From: Arthrobacter sp. Soil762
GTDB taxonomy: Bacteria > Actinomycetota > Actinomycetes > Actinomycetales > Micrococcaceae
Reading direction: 5' to 3'
Length of the DNA stretch: 64,000 nt
NCBI RefSeq assembly: GCF_001428335.1
Contig: NZ_LMSG01000012.1
Location: 379,136 to 443,135, forward strand
Positions 8,064 to 16,609 of this stretch are shown here, piece by piece (positions within the stretch are counted from its first letter, which is position 1; every line of letters starts with the position of its first letter). The position numbers were made by a program, and so were the translations under genes. The notes under the pieces are model-generated. The model was not told where the DNA came from and ran no database searches. It worked only from the letters and a program-made list of their open reading frames with translations.

Positions 8064-9332
8064 CTAGGCAATCTTCCGGGCCACCGGCGAGAGCAGGAAG
8101 GTGGCCACCAGCATGACCATCACGGCCAGCAGCGAGTGCAGGATGCCCACGTGTTCGGCCAGCAGCCCCAACAACGGCGGCCCGCACAGGAAGGCGCCGT
8201 AGCCGATGGTGGACACGACGGAGACGCGGGCCGCGGCCTTGGCGGGATCGTCCGCCGCGGCCGACATGCCCACCGGGAACCCCAGCGAGGCGCCGAGTCC
8301 CCAGATGGCCAGGGCCACAAAGGCCAGCCATGGAACGGGGGCAAACACAAACAGGCCGAGCCCGAACACTGCCAGCGCGGCGCACCAGCGCATAACCGGA
8401 ACGCGGCCGAAGCGGTCCAGGACCACCGTGCCAGCGAACCGTCCGATGGTCATAAAGGTCACGAAGAGCCCGTAGCCGGCGGCTCCGGCGGCGTCGGTCT
8501 GGCCGTGCCCGTCGGCGAGGGCCAGGGCCACCCAGTCCCCTGCTGCACCTTCGGCCAAGGCAAGCCCCAGGACCATGACTCCGAGCAGCAGAGTGCGCCG
8601 GTCGCGCCAGGCCTCCGCAATTTTCCGCTTGTTGTCCAGCGGTGCACCGGAACCGTCAGCCGGCGCCCCGGCGGTGACAATGGGGATCGGGCCCGTGAAC
8701 GGGTCCTCGAAGTTGTCCGGTACATACGTCCGCTCCCCCGCGACCGGGGTGACATCCGCACGGAACCAGGCTGCCGCCGTCGTCACCGAGACGGCAACCA
8801 CGACGCCGGCCGCCGCCAGGTGCCAAAACACCGGGACCGAGGCGGCTGCGGCCCACGCGCCAAGGCCGGCACCTGCCACGGTGCCGAGGCTGAACGCGCC
8901 GTGCAGCCTGGGCATGATGTGCCGGCCCACCGCGCGTTCCACCGAGGCGCCCTCGACGTTGGAGGCGGTACTCCAGCTGGCGGAACCCAATCCGATGACG
9001 GCAAGTCCCATGGCCACCGCAATAGGCGTGGCCAGGACCGATGTTCCAAATCCGGCGATCGCCATGCCGCAGGCCACCATGATGGCGCCGGCGCGGATGG
9101 TCCGTTTGGAGCCCAGGCGGAGCACGATCAGCCCCGATGCGGACACAGAGATAAACGACCCCAGCGTCATGCAGAGCAGCAGCAAACCGACAGTGCCGGG
9201 GGTCAGGTCCAGCCCGTCGCGGATCGCCGGAAGCCGGGACACCCAGGACGCGAAGGCAAATCCGCTGCCGGCATAGGCAACCACCACGGCATTGCGCCAG
9301 GCAGTGACCTCGGCAGTTGTGTTTACGGTCAA
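8064..9332 (-). CDS. major facilitator superfamily transporter
   Basis: The 422-residue protein has about 12 hydrophobic helices and the loop 2-3 signature region LRLGSKRTIRAG, typical of MFS exporters. A central loop (about residues 195-235) is acidic and proline-rich. The apparent TTG start at 9332 lies four bases after the stop of the upstream dehydratase gene, so translation is probably coupled. The substrate is unknown. Similar single-gene MFS proteins are often annotated as drug or sugar exporters. Confidence 0.85.
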   Translation of the reverse strand: MTVNTTAEVTAWRNAVVVAYAGSGFAFASWVSRLPAIRDGLDLTPGTVGLLLLCMTLGSFISVSASGLIVLRLGSKRTIRAGAIMVACGMAIAGFGTSVLATPIAVAMGLAVIGLGSASWSTASNVEGASVERAVGRHIMPRLHGAFSLGTVAGAGLGAWAAAASVPVFWHLAAAGVVVAVSVTTAAAWFRADVTPVAGERTYVPDNFEDPFTGPIPIVTAGAPADGSGAPLDNKRKIAEAWRDRRTLLLGVMVLGLALAEGAAGDWVALALADGHGQTDAAGAAGYGLFVTFMTIGRFAGTVVLDRFGRVPVMRWCAALAVFGLGLFVFAPVPWLAFVALAIWGLGASLGFPVGMSAAADDPAKAAARVSVVSTIGYGAFLCGPPLLGLLAEHVGILHSLLAVMVMLVATFLLSPVARKIA

Positions 9333-9336
9333 AGGA

Positions 9337-9774
9337 TCATGAAAGCCTGACGACGGCCTGGGCCTTCATCAGCACTTTCTGGCCGGCGGCAACCACGGTG
9401 AGGTCAACACGGGCGGTGCCCGCCTCGGCGTCGAGCTTTCCGATGGCGCCGCTGACCTCGATGGTGGCCCCGGGCTCCGTGGTTCCGGTGGTGTCGGTGA
9501 CCAGGACCGGCTTGGTGAAGCGGGTCTGGAAGTCGACGACGGCGGCGGGGTCGCCTGCCCAGTCGGTCACCAGCTGGACGGCGGCACCCATGGTGAACAT
9601 GCCGTGGGCGATCACACCGGGCAGTTCCACGCCGGTGGCGAAGGCTTCGTTCCAATGGATGGGGTTGAAGTCGCCGGACGCGCCGGCGTACTTGACCAAG
9701 TCCGTGCGGCTGACCTCGACGGTGCGGCTGCCGATGTCCTGGCCTGCCGAAAGTTCGCTGAAAGTGGGGCTCAT
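9337..9774 (-). CDS. MaoC-type hot-dog dehydratase, HadB-like
   Basis: The 145-residue single hot-dog protein carries the hydratase motif DFNPIHWNE (about residues 36-44), whose Asp and His form the catalytic pair. This family dehydrates (3R)-hydroxyacyl-ACP or -CoA. With its upstream partner lacking this motif, the pair resembles the HadA-HadB heterodimer of actinobacterial fatty acid synthesis. It starts 2 bp after the partner's stop and is followed at 4 bp by the MFS gene. Confidence 0.88.
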   Translation of the reverse strand: MSPTFSELSAGQDIGSRTVEVSRTDLVKYAGASGDFNPIHWNEAFATGVELPGVIAHGMFTMGAAVQLVTDWAGDPAAVVDFQTRFTKPVLVTDTTGTTEPGATIEVSGAIGKLDAEAGTARVDLTVVAAGQKVLMKAQAVVRLS

Positions 9775-9776
9775 GG

Positions 9777-10238
9777 TTACTGTCCCTCTCCGCGGACGAG
9801 GATGGATGAGGTGGTGGTGGCGACGCTCTCACGCGAATCGTCTGCGGCGAGGGCAAAGATTTCCTGGCGGGTGGTGATCATGGCCCCGCCACCCATGGCG
9901 CGGACGCCGTCAACGTGCAGTTCCGCCACCAGCCGGTCGCCGGCGAAGATGGGGCGGTGGTGGATGAAACGCTGGTCGGCGTGGACCACGCGGGTGAAGT
10001 CGATGCCCGCATCCGGATCCTCGATCAGCTGGGCGTCGGCGCGCTGCGCGATGATGATGGCGAACGTGGGCGGCGCCACCAGGTCACTGTGGCCCAGGGC
10101 CTTGGCTGCCTCGACGTCGAAGTGGGCTGGGTGCGTGGCCTTGACGGCGCGGGCGAACTCGCGGATTTTCTCGCGGCCGACGTCGTATACCTCTGCGGCA
10201 GGGTAACTGCGGCCCTGCAGGTCCGGATTGATAGTCAT
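9777..10238 (-). CDS. MaoC-N hot-dog dehydratase subunit, HadA-like
   Basis: The 153-residue protein begins MTINPDLQGRSYPAAEVYDVG and contains REKIREFARAVKATHPAHFD, typical of the FAS1-like N-terminal MaoC domain. The catalytic D-x-N-P-x-H motif is not present, as expected for the structural/substrate-binding subunit of a HadAB heterodimer. ATG 10238 is preferred over upstream codons because TAGGCT lies seven bases before it. It forms an operon with the catalytic subunit. Confidence 0.87.
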   Translation of the reverse strand: MTINPDLQGRSYPAAEVYDVGREKIREFARAVKATHPAHFDVEAAKALGHSDLVAPPTFAIIIAQRADAQLIEDPDAGIDFTRVVHADQRFIHHRPIFAGDRLVAELHVDGVRAMGGGAMITTRQEIFALAADDSRESVATTTSSILVRGEGQ

Positions 10239-10291
10239 GACCTCAAGCCTATCGTTGCCAAGCGTCCGGGAGGGCCTTGCAGGGTCCTGAT

Positions 10292-10307
10292 ATGATGAAT
10301 TCATCAT
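10292..10307. promoter_or_regulatory. 16-bp perfect palindrome, candidate operator
   Basis: ATGATGAATTCATCAT at 10292-10307 is a perfect palindrome between the HadA-like gene (minus) and the ArsR-family gene (plus). ArsR-type repressors bind AT-rich inverted repeats of about this size in their own promoters, so it is a likely autoregulatory operator. Confidence 0.6.
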
Positions 10308-10375
10308 TCCATCAAGTCACGGCCGTTGTTTTGCGGTGCTTGCCTGGACCGCCATTCCGCACAGGAGCGCCGCCC

Positions 10376-10756
10376 ATGTTGTCTCCCGCCCAGGCTCCGC
10401 TCTATGAGATCAAGGCCAACCTGTTCAAGGCCCTTGCCCACCCGGCACGGATTCGGATCCTGGAACTGTTGGCTGCCGCTCCGGAGAACACGGCTGCCGT
10501 GAGTTCCCTCCTCGCCGAAACCGGGCTCGAGGCCTCCCACCTCTCCCAGCACCTGGCCACCCTGCGCAAGCACAAAGTGGTCACCTCAGTGCGGTCCGCC
10601 AACTCCGTGACTTACCGCCTGGCACACCCGGGAGTTTCGGAACTTCTCGCCATCGCGCGGACCTTCCTGCTGGACAGCCTCACCGACTCCAACGAACAGC
10701 TCCGGCTGGCGCAGCAGCTGCCGGCGGGGCCCCTCCCGGAGGGATCCGCCCCGTGA
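10376..10756 (+). CDS. ArsR-family winged-helix regulator
   Basis: The 126-residue protein carries the ArsR fold (LFKALAHPARIRILELL, then LEASHLSQHLATLRKHKVV as recognition helix and YRLAHPGVSELL). It has no cysteines, so it does not use the classic Cys metal site. The start is ATG 10376, with AGGAG eight bases upstream. Its stop overlaps the start of a SulP transporter, suggesting that it controls that transporter. The ligand is unknown. Confidence 0.87.
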   Translation: MLSPAQAPLYEIKANLFKALAHPARIRILELLAAAPENTAAVSSLLAETGLEASHLSQHLATLRKHKVVTSVRSANSVTYRLAHPGVSELLAIARTFLLDSLTDSNEQLRLAQQLPAGPLPEGSAP

Positions 10757-12426
10757 GTTACGACCATCGCCCGGTCTCGCGGGGAATCAGCAGGCTCCTG
10801 CCATCCCGGGTCGACTATATGGGCATCCGGCAATCTTGGCGGGTGGATCTGCTGGCCGGCATTACGGTAGGCATCGTGGCGCTGCCGCTGGCCTTGGCGT
10901 TCGGCGTCAGCTCCGGGGTGGGCGCCGAGGCCGGTCTCATCACGGCGATCGTGGCCGGGCTGGTGGCGGCCGTGATGGGAGGCTCCCCTGTCCAGGTATC
11001 GGGACCCACAGGCGCCATGGTGGTGGTCCTTGCCCCGGTGGTGGCAGTCCACGGCACCGGCAGCGTGGCACTGCTGTCCCTCATGGCTGGACTGCTGGTC
11101 TGCATGCTGGGAATCAGCGGCCTGGGCCGGGCAGTGGCGTTCATCCCCTGGCCGGTTGTGGAAGGTTTCACGCTGGGCATCGCCGCCATCATCTTCCTCC
11201 AGCAGGTTCCGCTCGCCACCGGCACCTCCGGCATCCCGGGACACAATACCCTGCTGGCAGCCGTCGAAGCGGCATCCGGCGCTGTGGCTCCAACAGTCCT
11301 GCTGACCCTCGCCCTCGTGGCGGGCGTCGCCGTCGTGATGGTCCTGGTGCAGCGGCTGTTCCGGGCCCTACCTGCGAGCCTGCTCGCGGTGCTCCTGGCG
11401 ACCACGGCCGCCGAACTCCTGCAGCTGGAGATCCCGCGGATCGGCCCGCTGCCGCACTCCCTGCCATCCCCTACCCTCCCCGCCTTCGATCCGGCTTCGC
11501 TGGGCAGCCTGGCCATGCCCGCCGTGGCAATTGCGGTCCTGGCCTCGATCGAATCCCTGCTCTCCGCCCGGGTGGCCGCAGGCATGACCGGGCCGGACGG
11601 CGCACCAAGCGGGGCCTACAGCCCCGACCGGGAGCTCACAGGCCAGGGCCTGGCTTCCATCGCCGCGGGCCTGTTCGGCGGCATGCCGGCCACCGGCGCG
11701 ATCGCACGAACGGCCGTCAATGTGCGGTCCGGAGCCAAAACCCGGATGGCCGCCGCGGTCCATGCCGTGGTGCTTCTGGGCATTGTCTACCTGGCATCGG
11801 GAATGGTCAGCCGGATCCCGCTGGCAGCCCTGGGCGGGGTCCTGATGGTCACCGCGGCGCGGATGGTGTCCCGCCGCACCGTTGCCGCGATCCTCCGCTC
11901 AACGCGATCGGACGCGGCGGTTTTTATCCTCACGGCAATCGTCACTGTGGCTTTCGACCTGATCGTCGCGATCCAGATCGGCCTGGCCGCAGCAGCGCTC
12001 TTCACCCTGCGGAAGTTCGCCTCGCTGAGCAGTGTGGAGCGCGAGGAGATTTCGGGGCCGAGCAGCGAAGGTGATGAGCATATTGCCATCTTCCGGCTGG
12101 ATGGTGCCATGTTCTTCGGCGCGGCGGAACGGATACTCCAGGAGATCAGCCAGGTGAAGGACGTCCAGGTGGCCATTATCAGGCTCTCCCAGCTGCGGAT
12201 GCTCGACGCCACAGGCGCCCATGCCCTCGTGGAAGTCATTTCTGCCCTGGAGCTGCGCGGCATCACGGTGCTGCTCAAGGGTGTCCGGCCGGACCATCTT
12301 GCCCTGGTAACGAACGTTGGGGTGATCCGTTCGCTCCGCCACCACAAGCATCTGTTCGAGGACCTTGCAGCGGCCGTGGAACACGCCCGCAGCCATGTCC
12401 GCAGGAACGCGGCTTATCGCTTGTAG
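10753..12426 (+). CDS. SulP-family anion transporter with C-terminal STAS domain
   Basis: The 557 residues comprise a SulP membrane core (about residues 25-420) and a cytoplasmic STAS domain (about 430-545) containing RMLDATGAHALVEV. SulP proteins carry sulfate, bicarbonate or dicarboxylates, and the sequence does not settle which. The GTG start overlaps the stop of the ArsR-family gene (GTGA). Its 3' end overlaps the convergent small membrane protein gene by 13 bp. Confidence 0.92.
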   Translation: MSYDHRPVSRGISRLLPSRVDYMGIRQSWRVDLLAGITVGIVALPLALAFGVSSGVGAEAGLITAIVAGLVAAVMGGSPVQVSGPTGAMVVVLAPVVAVHGTGSVALLSLMAGLLVCMLGISGLGRAVAFIPWPVVEGFTLGIAAIIFLQQVPLATGTSGIPGHNTLLAAVEAASGAVAPTVLLTLALVAGVAVVMVLVQRLFRALPASLLAVLLATTAAELLQLEIPRIGPLPHSLPSPTLPAFDPASLGSLAMPAVAIAVLASIESLLSARVAAGMTGPDGAPSGAYSPDRELTGQGLASIAAGLFGGMPATGAIARTAVNVRSGAKTRMAAAVHAVVLLGIVYLASGMVSRIPLAALGGVLMVTAARMVSRRTVAAILRSTRSDAAVFILTAIVTVAFDLIVAIQIGLAAAALFTLRKFASLSSVEREEISGPSSEGDEHIAIFRLDGAMFFGAAERILQEISQVKDVQVAIIRLSQLRMLDATGAHALVEVISALELRGITVLLKGVRPDHLALVTNVGVIRSLRHHKHLFEDLAAAVEHARSHVRRNAAYRL

Positions 12427-12638
12427 TTCTTCCGGATGGTCTGGCCGCGCACCACAATCCCGGCGATGTGCAGGAGGAGGCCGACACCGATCAGCGGCAG
12501 GGAAGCTGTGGCCAGGCCCTGGTTTCCGGAGGTGTTGCCGATCAGGTTCAGGATGATCCCGACGCCGATGAGGCCCATGGCGCCGAAGACCAGGACTTTG
12601 TACGAGGTGGGCGCTGACTCCCAGAATTCTTTGAGCAC
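12414..12638 (-). CDS. 74-residue membrane protein with two helices
   Basis: The protein has two hydrophobic segments (about residues 14-34 and 43-62) and a basic tail (IRKNYKR). The GTG start at 12638 is preceded at six bases by TAGACT (12645-12650), a leaderless arrangement that supports it as a real gene. It overlaps the SulP gene end to end by 13 bp. No family is recognised. Confidence 0.72.
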   Translation of the reverse strand: MLKEFWESAPTSYKVLVFGAMGLIGVGIILNLIGNTSGNQGLATASLPLIGVGLLLHIAGIVVRGQTIRKNYKR

Positions 12639-12660
12639 CGTGACAGTCTACCGAGCAGGT

Positions 12661-13617
12661 TCAGAACAGGGATTCCTGCACGGCCGGCACCTCCGAGGCG
12701 AAGTCCCCGAGGACGATGGTCCGGGCAGCCAGCCGGCCAAGGTTCACTACAAAGGCCGCATCCGTTCCGGCCAGGCTGACGAGGGCGTTGGTCCCGCTCA
12801 GCGAGGTGATGCCGAAGCCGTGCTTTCCCTGCTCCAGCGGATGGGGGTACGCGTGGCGCGGCGTTGGGGCGCAGAGCCCTGCCACCTGCGCCGGCCGCAC
12901 CCAGAGTTCGTCCACAATGCTGAAACCTTCTGGGCTGAAATCGTCGACGGCGGCCTGGCCCAGCAGCGTGCGGACCGCGGCCGCGTGCCGCTCATTGATG
13001 CCGTCCAGGGCTGCCGCGGGCAACGGCTCCGCGAGGGCCTCGGCTTTGGCGGCGGAGCGGACCTGCTGGGCGAGGCCTGCCTCGCGCGTCACCATGTCCT
13101 CGAGGAGCCGCACCACCCGGCCGTCCTCCGCCCTGGCAACGTACCGCGCTACCACCGCGCCCTGCTCCGCGAGCCGGTTCCATTTCCTCACGTGGGACGC
13201 CGTGCCCACCTTGCTGGCTCCGCCGGCGAAGGTGGCCACGTAGAGCCAGTGATCCTGCAGAAGGTACGTGCGCAGCCCGTCCGGAACACGGCCGCCCCGG
13301 TGGAAATCGTGGATGAGGCGGGAATCGTCCAACACAAAGCAGCGTTCGCACTGCTTGCCCTTCACGGCGGGGGCGCTGGCCGGGCACAGGATGTGGTCGC
13401 GGCTGCTGGCTGAGTGGACCTTGTGGTGCCCCAGGCAGAACCTGCCGTGATCGGCCACCGCGAAACCGAGCCTGGCGCCCGCCTCAAGGCTGACCTCGCG
13501 GAGATCCCCGGCCGGTGACTGGATGCGCAGAACCGGGCTGCCGCCGTCGTGCCTTACCGTCTGCGCCGGGGCGCCATCCCAAAAGACCCCGTGAACCAGA
13601 TAGCGCGTATCGGTCAC
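12661..13617 (-). CDS. DUF2797-family protein
   Basis: The 318-residue protein matches the DUF2797 type: an N-terminal region with FCLGHHKVHS, a cysteine-containing segment with CPASAP and CERCFVLDDSRLIHDFHR (a possible zinc site), then HWLYVATFAGGASKVGTAS. The C-terminal half is helical and alanine-rich. The GTG start has AGGAG five bases upstream. The function of the family is not established. Confidence 0.75.
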   Translation of the reverse strand: MTDTRYLVHGVFWDGAPAQTVRHDGGSPVLRIQSPAGDLREVSLEAGARLGFAVADHGRFCLGHHKVHSASSRDHILCPASAPAVKGKQCERCFVLDDSRLIHDFHRGGRVPDGLRTYLLQDHWLYVATFAGGASKVGTASHVRKWNRLAEQGAVVARYVARAEDGRVVRLLEDMVTREAGLAQQVRSAAKAEALAEPLPAAALDGINERHAAAVRTLLGQAAVDDFSPEGFSIVDELWVRPAQVAGLCAPTPRHAYPHPLEQGKHGFGITSLSGTNALVSLAGTDAAFVVNLGRLAARTIVLGDFASEVPAVQESLF

Positions 13618-13649
13618 GGGGTCTCCTGTGCTTGGGTGTTCGGGTGGCG

Positions 13650-14513
13650 TTACAGCGCCGGCTGCACGCCGAACGCTATGGCGAGCTTCATGATCTTTTC
13701 GGCGCGGCCCAGGCGGGGCAGGTCCGAGCCGTCACGGATGACGCGGCCATTGGCCTCGAAGTCGGACATAAAGTCCGTGGCCCAAGCGACGTCCGACGGC
13801 GTGGGGCTGATGACCTCGTTGATGACGTTCGTCTGGTCGATGGCCAGGCATAGCTTGCCGGTCATGCCCATCATCACGGTGATGCCGGTCTGCTCGCGCA
13901 GGATGGGGTGGTTGGTGCCCACGGTGGGGCCGTCGATGGGGCCCGGGAGGTTGCCCACGCGGCTGGCGACCACCAGCTTGGCGCGGGGGTAGGCCATGGC
14001 CTCCGGGGTGGCCGCCATGCCGGTGTCGCGGCGGAAGTCGCCGGAGCCGAACGCCAGGCGGAAAGCACCCTGGGCCTTGGCGATGTTGTTGGCTTCCTCG
14101 ATACCCAGAGCGGATTCGACGAGCGGGATGACGGGCGTCTTGCCGTCCATCCGGTGGAAACTTTCGGTCACCTGGTCAGCTGATTCGGTCTTGGCGAGCA
14201 TCACGCCGAGCAGGCCGGGCGTACCGCGCAGCCCTGCAAGGTCATCGGCCCAGAACGGGCTGGTGGCATCGTTAATGCGGACCCAGGCCTGGCCGCCGCC
14301 GCTGAGCCAGTCAATCACGTGTCCGCGCGCCTCGTCCTTTTGCGACGGGTCCACGGCGTCCTCGATGTCCAGGATTATCGAGTCAGCACGCGAAACAGCC
14401 GACTGGTCAAACAGGTCGGTCTTCATGGCATTGACCAGAAGCCACGAACGGGCGATTTCTGCTGGGATGTTGCGCTTGGGGCGTAATGTCTCGGTGGCGG
14501 TGGGTGACGTCAT
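13650..14513 (-). CDS. HpcH/HpaI aldolase-citrate lyase family protein (CoA ester lyase type)
   Basis: The 287-residue TIM-barrel protein has the metal-binding signature SIILDIEDAVDP (about residues 46-57), LLGVMLAKTESADQV and LGIEEANNIA, as in CitE-like and malyl-CoA-type lyases. These enzymes cleave or form C-C bonds of CoA thioesters using magnesium. The substrate cannot be read here. ATG 14513 is preceded at six bases by TACGGT (14520-14525), predicting a leaderless mRNA. Confidence 0.9.
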   Translation of the reverse strand: MTSPTATETLRPKRNIPAEIARSWLLVNAMKTDLFDQSAVSRADSIILDIEDAVDPSQKDEARGHVIDWLSGGGQAWVRINDATSPFWADDLAGLRGTPGLLGVMLAKTESADQVTESFHRMDGKTPVIPLVESALGIEEANNIAKAQGAFRLAFGSGDFRRDTGMAATPEAMAYPRAKLVVASRVGNLPGPIDGPTVGTNHPILREQTGITVMMGMTGKLCLAIDQTNVINEVISPTPSDVAWATDFMSDFEANGRVIRDGSDLPRLGRAEKIMKLAIAFGVQPAL

Positions 14514-14597
14514 GCTACTACCGTATCTGCCCGGGCACCGCCAGCGCTAAGCCATGGCGCCGGACGTGCCGAACAATACAGATACGACCGGCCGGCG

Positions 14598-14647
14598 CCG
14601 GTGGTCGAGTCTGTCGAGACCCAGCTTTCGACAAGCTCTACCACCGG
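14598..14647. repeat. REP-like hairpin downstream of the ars operon
   Basis: CCGGTGGTCGAG (14598-14609) pairs with CTCTACCACCGG (14636-14647) with one mismatch, and pairing continues inward imperfectly through TGTCGA. The core GGTGGTCGAG...TTTCGACAAGCTC is of the type I associate with repeated intergenic elements in Arthrobacter genomes. It lies just past the stop of the last ars gene and may act as its terminator. Confidence 0.55.
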
Positions 14648-14658
14648 TTTGGACCGGC

Positions 14659-15081
14659 TTAGTTCCCTGTGAGTTCCGCATGGAGCTTTCGGACGCGGGC
14701 GTTGATGTCGTCGCGGACGAGGCGCATGCGCTCCGTGCCTTCGATGCCCCGGGTGGAAGGTTCGTCGGTTTCCCAGGTTTCGAAGCGCGTGCCTTCGCGG
14801 GGTTCGAGCTTGGCTTCGGTGCCCAGAACGATCACGACGTCGACAGCGCCAAGCACCTCGTCGGTGACGGCCTTAGGGTGTTCCCCCGTAATGTCGATGC
14901 CGAGTTCGTTCAGGGATTCCACCGCCTCGTTGTTCAGGCAGCTGCCCGGTTTGGTGCCTGCCGAGTAAACGGTGACGTCGTCGCCGGCGAGGTCCCGCAT
15001 GAGTCCGGCCGCGAGTTGGGACTTGCCGCCGTTCTTGCTGCAAACGAACAGGACGCGGGGCGTGTTGGTGGTGTCGGTCAT
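14659..15081 (-). CDS. arsC: arsenate reductase, low-molecular-weight phosphatase fold, single-cysteine type
   Basis: The 140-residue protein has the phosphatase P-loop near residue 12, VLFVCSKNGGKSQLA, but the usual arginine of C-x5-R is a lysine. After the nucleophile the only other cysteine is in KPGSCLNNE, so the triple-cysteine relay of thioredoxin-coupled ArsC is absent. This fits the mycothiol/mycoredoxin-coupled ArsC type known from Corynebacterium, though I cannot align them here. It overlaps the upstream oxidoreductase by ATGA and is the last gene of the operon. Confidence 0.85.
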   Translation of the reverse strand: MTDTTNTPRVLFVCSKNGGKSQLAAGLMRDLAGDDVTVYSAGTKPGSCLNNEAVESLNELGIDITGEHPKAVTDEVLGAVDVVIVLGTEAKLEPREGTRFETWETDEPSTRGIEGTERMRLVRDDINARVRKLHAELTGN

Positions 15082-16424
15082 GCGTTGGTGTCTTCTTTCT
15101 GTTGTGCGGAGCGGCCGTGGACCAGCCCCGTGGGGAATCCAATGAGGACCGGTTCCCGTGCGTCGCGGCCGGCCCCGACGTCGCTGGAGCATACCCCGGT
15201 CTCGGGCAGTTCAAGGTGGACAGTGTCCGCCGCGGCCTGGTCGCCGGAGAGTGCCGCGGCGACGGACCTGACCTGTTCGTAGCCGGTAGCCAGCAGGAAG
15301 GTCGGGGCACGGCCATAGGACTTCATGCCGACGATGTAGAAGTCCTTTTCCGGGTGGGCGAGAAGCCTGGCGCCATGCGGCTGGACCGTGCCGCAGGAAT
15401 GGAATTCGGGGTCGATCAGCGGACCCAGCTCCACTGGGGCCTCGACGGCTGGATCAAGGTTGAGCCGGAGCTCGCGCAGGATGTCCAGGTCCGGCCGGAA
15501 GCCTGTGCAAGGGATGATGACGTCGGCGTCCAAGGTGCGTCCGTCGGCGGCTTCGACGCTGACGTGGGTCTCCAGGGTCTTCAGTGAGGAGATGCCAAAG
15601 CCGGTGCGCAGTTCGATGGTTCCTGCCTCAACGAGTCGGCGGAGCCGGGCGCCTAGTTGGCCGCGGGCGGGCAGGCCGTCAGCCTCTCCGCCGCCGTAGA
15701 CCTTTTCAGCGGATGCTCCGCGTACGGCCCACAGGATTGTGGTTCCAGGTTCTTCCTTGGCGAGGTCTGCCAGATTGATCAGTGTGTTCGCGGCCGAGTG
15801 CCCGGCTCCCACGACCAGTACGCGACGATTCGCAAAGGTGGCACGGTCCCGCCCTGTGACGTCCGGCAGGGGCGAGGAGATCCGGGCGGCGGCCGTGTCT
15901 TCGCCGATGGCGGGCAGCCCGGAGGTACCGAGCGGGTTGCGGGTGGACCAGGTGCCGGAAGCGTCAAGGACGGCGGCCACCGTGTGGTCGCGGACCTCAC
16001 CGTGCTCGTGTTCGACCCGGACGGTGAAAGCGGTGGTGTCACGGTCCCGAACGTGGGTTTTGTCCATGCCCTGGCGTGTAACGGCAATGACGCGTGCGCT
16101 GGTCTGGAGGCGGGAGGAGATCTCCGGGGTTGCGGCCAGCGGGGCGAGGTAATTATCGATCAGTTCCCCGCCGTACGGGAGTGCCGTCAGGCGAGGAGCT
16201 ACCCAGCCGGCGCCTTCCAGTAGATGCACGGCCGCGGCGTCGAGGTTGAACCGCCAGGGTGAGAACAGCCGGATGTGGCGCCACTGTTCGATGGCGGATC
16301 CCGCCGTCGGGCCGGCCTCGAAGATCAGCGGTTCGAGGCCGCGTTCGAGCAGGTGGGCTGCGGTGGCGAGTCCGATGGGGCCGGCGCCGATGACGGCGAC
16401 GGGAAGGGTCTTCACTGGATCCAT
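15078..16424 (-). CDS. FAD/NAD(P)-dependent oxidoreductase of the ars operon
   Basis: The 448-residue flavoprotein has an N-terminal FAD-binding Rossmann motif (VIGAGPIGLATAAHLLE) and a second dinucleotide motif near residue 200 (VLVVGAGHSAANTL), the layout of flavin monooxygenase/thioredoxin reductase-like enzymes. Flavoproteins of this kind (ArsO-like) recur in ars operons, but their exact reaction is unsettled. It may oxidise arsenite or regenerate a thiol. It lies between two arsC genes and overlaps the downstream one. Confidence 0.8.
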   Translation of the reverse strand: MDPVKTLPVAVIGAGPIGLATAAHLLERGLEPLIFEAGPTAGSAIEQWRHIRLFSPWRFNLDAAAVHLLEGAGWVAPRLTALPYGGELIDNYLAPLAATPEISSRLQTSARVIAVTRQGMDKTHVRDRDTTAFTVRVEHEHGEVRDHTVAAVLDASGTWSTRNPLGTSGLPAIGEDTAAARISSPLPDVTGRDRATFANRRVLVVGAGHSAANTLINLADLAKEEPGTTILWAVRGASAEKVYGGGEADGLPARGQLGARLRRLVEAGTIELRTGFGISSLKTLETHVSVEAADGRTLDADVIIPCTGFRPDLDILRELRLNLDPAVEAPVELGPLIDPEFHSCGTVQPHGARLLAHPEKDFYIVGMKSYGRAPTFLLATGYEQVRSVAAALSGDQAAADTVHLELPETGVCSSDVGAGRDAREPVLIGFPTGLVHGRSAQQKEDTNA

Positions 16425-16511
16425 GCTGTCCTCTGTTTCATCCGTTGGTGTGCGGTTCGATCGGGGTGCCTGCCGGAGCCTTGTGGGACCGGCAGGCCGG
16501 GGCGGTGCTGT

Positions 16512-16583
16512 TCAGCAGCAGTCCGGATCGTCCTCGTCGCAGGAGCCCGCATCGGTGCAGCAATCGGTGTCCATCCAGCTCAC
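16512..16583 (-). CDS. cysteine-rich mini-protein (23 residues) in the ars operon
   Basis: A 23-codon frame on the minus strand encodes VSWMDTDCCTDAGSC followed by DEDDPDCC and TGA. Five of 23 residues are cysteine (two CC pairs plus one), and the rest is mostly acidic. An in-frame TAG lies three codons before the GTG, so only GTG 16583 or ATG 16574 can start it. A purine-rich GGGAGAGGGGGTGAG precedes both. It lies 26 bp after the arsC stop and 87 bp before the flavoprotein, in the same direction. Thiol clusters of this kind suit As(III) or metal binding. The function is inference. Confidence 0.6.
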   Translation of the reverse strand: MSWMDTDCCTDAGSCDEDDPDCC

Positions 16584-16609
16584 CCCCTCTCCCTAATCGC
16601 GGGGTGTGG

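Noticed and set aside
14598..14647. A mobile element end next to the ars island
   Set aside because: The hairpin has no flanking duplication, no transposase is nearby, and its core looks like a dispersed REP element.
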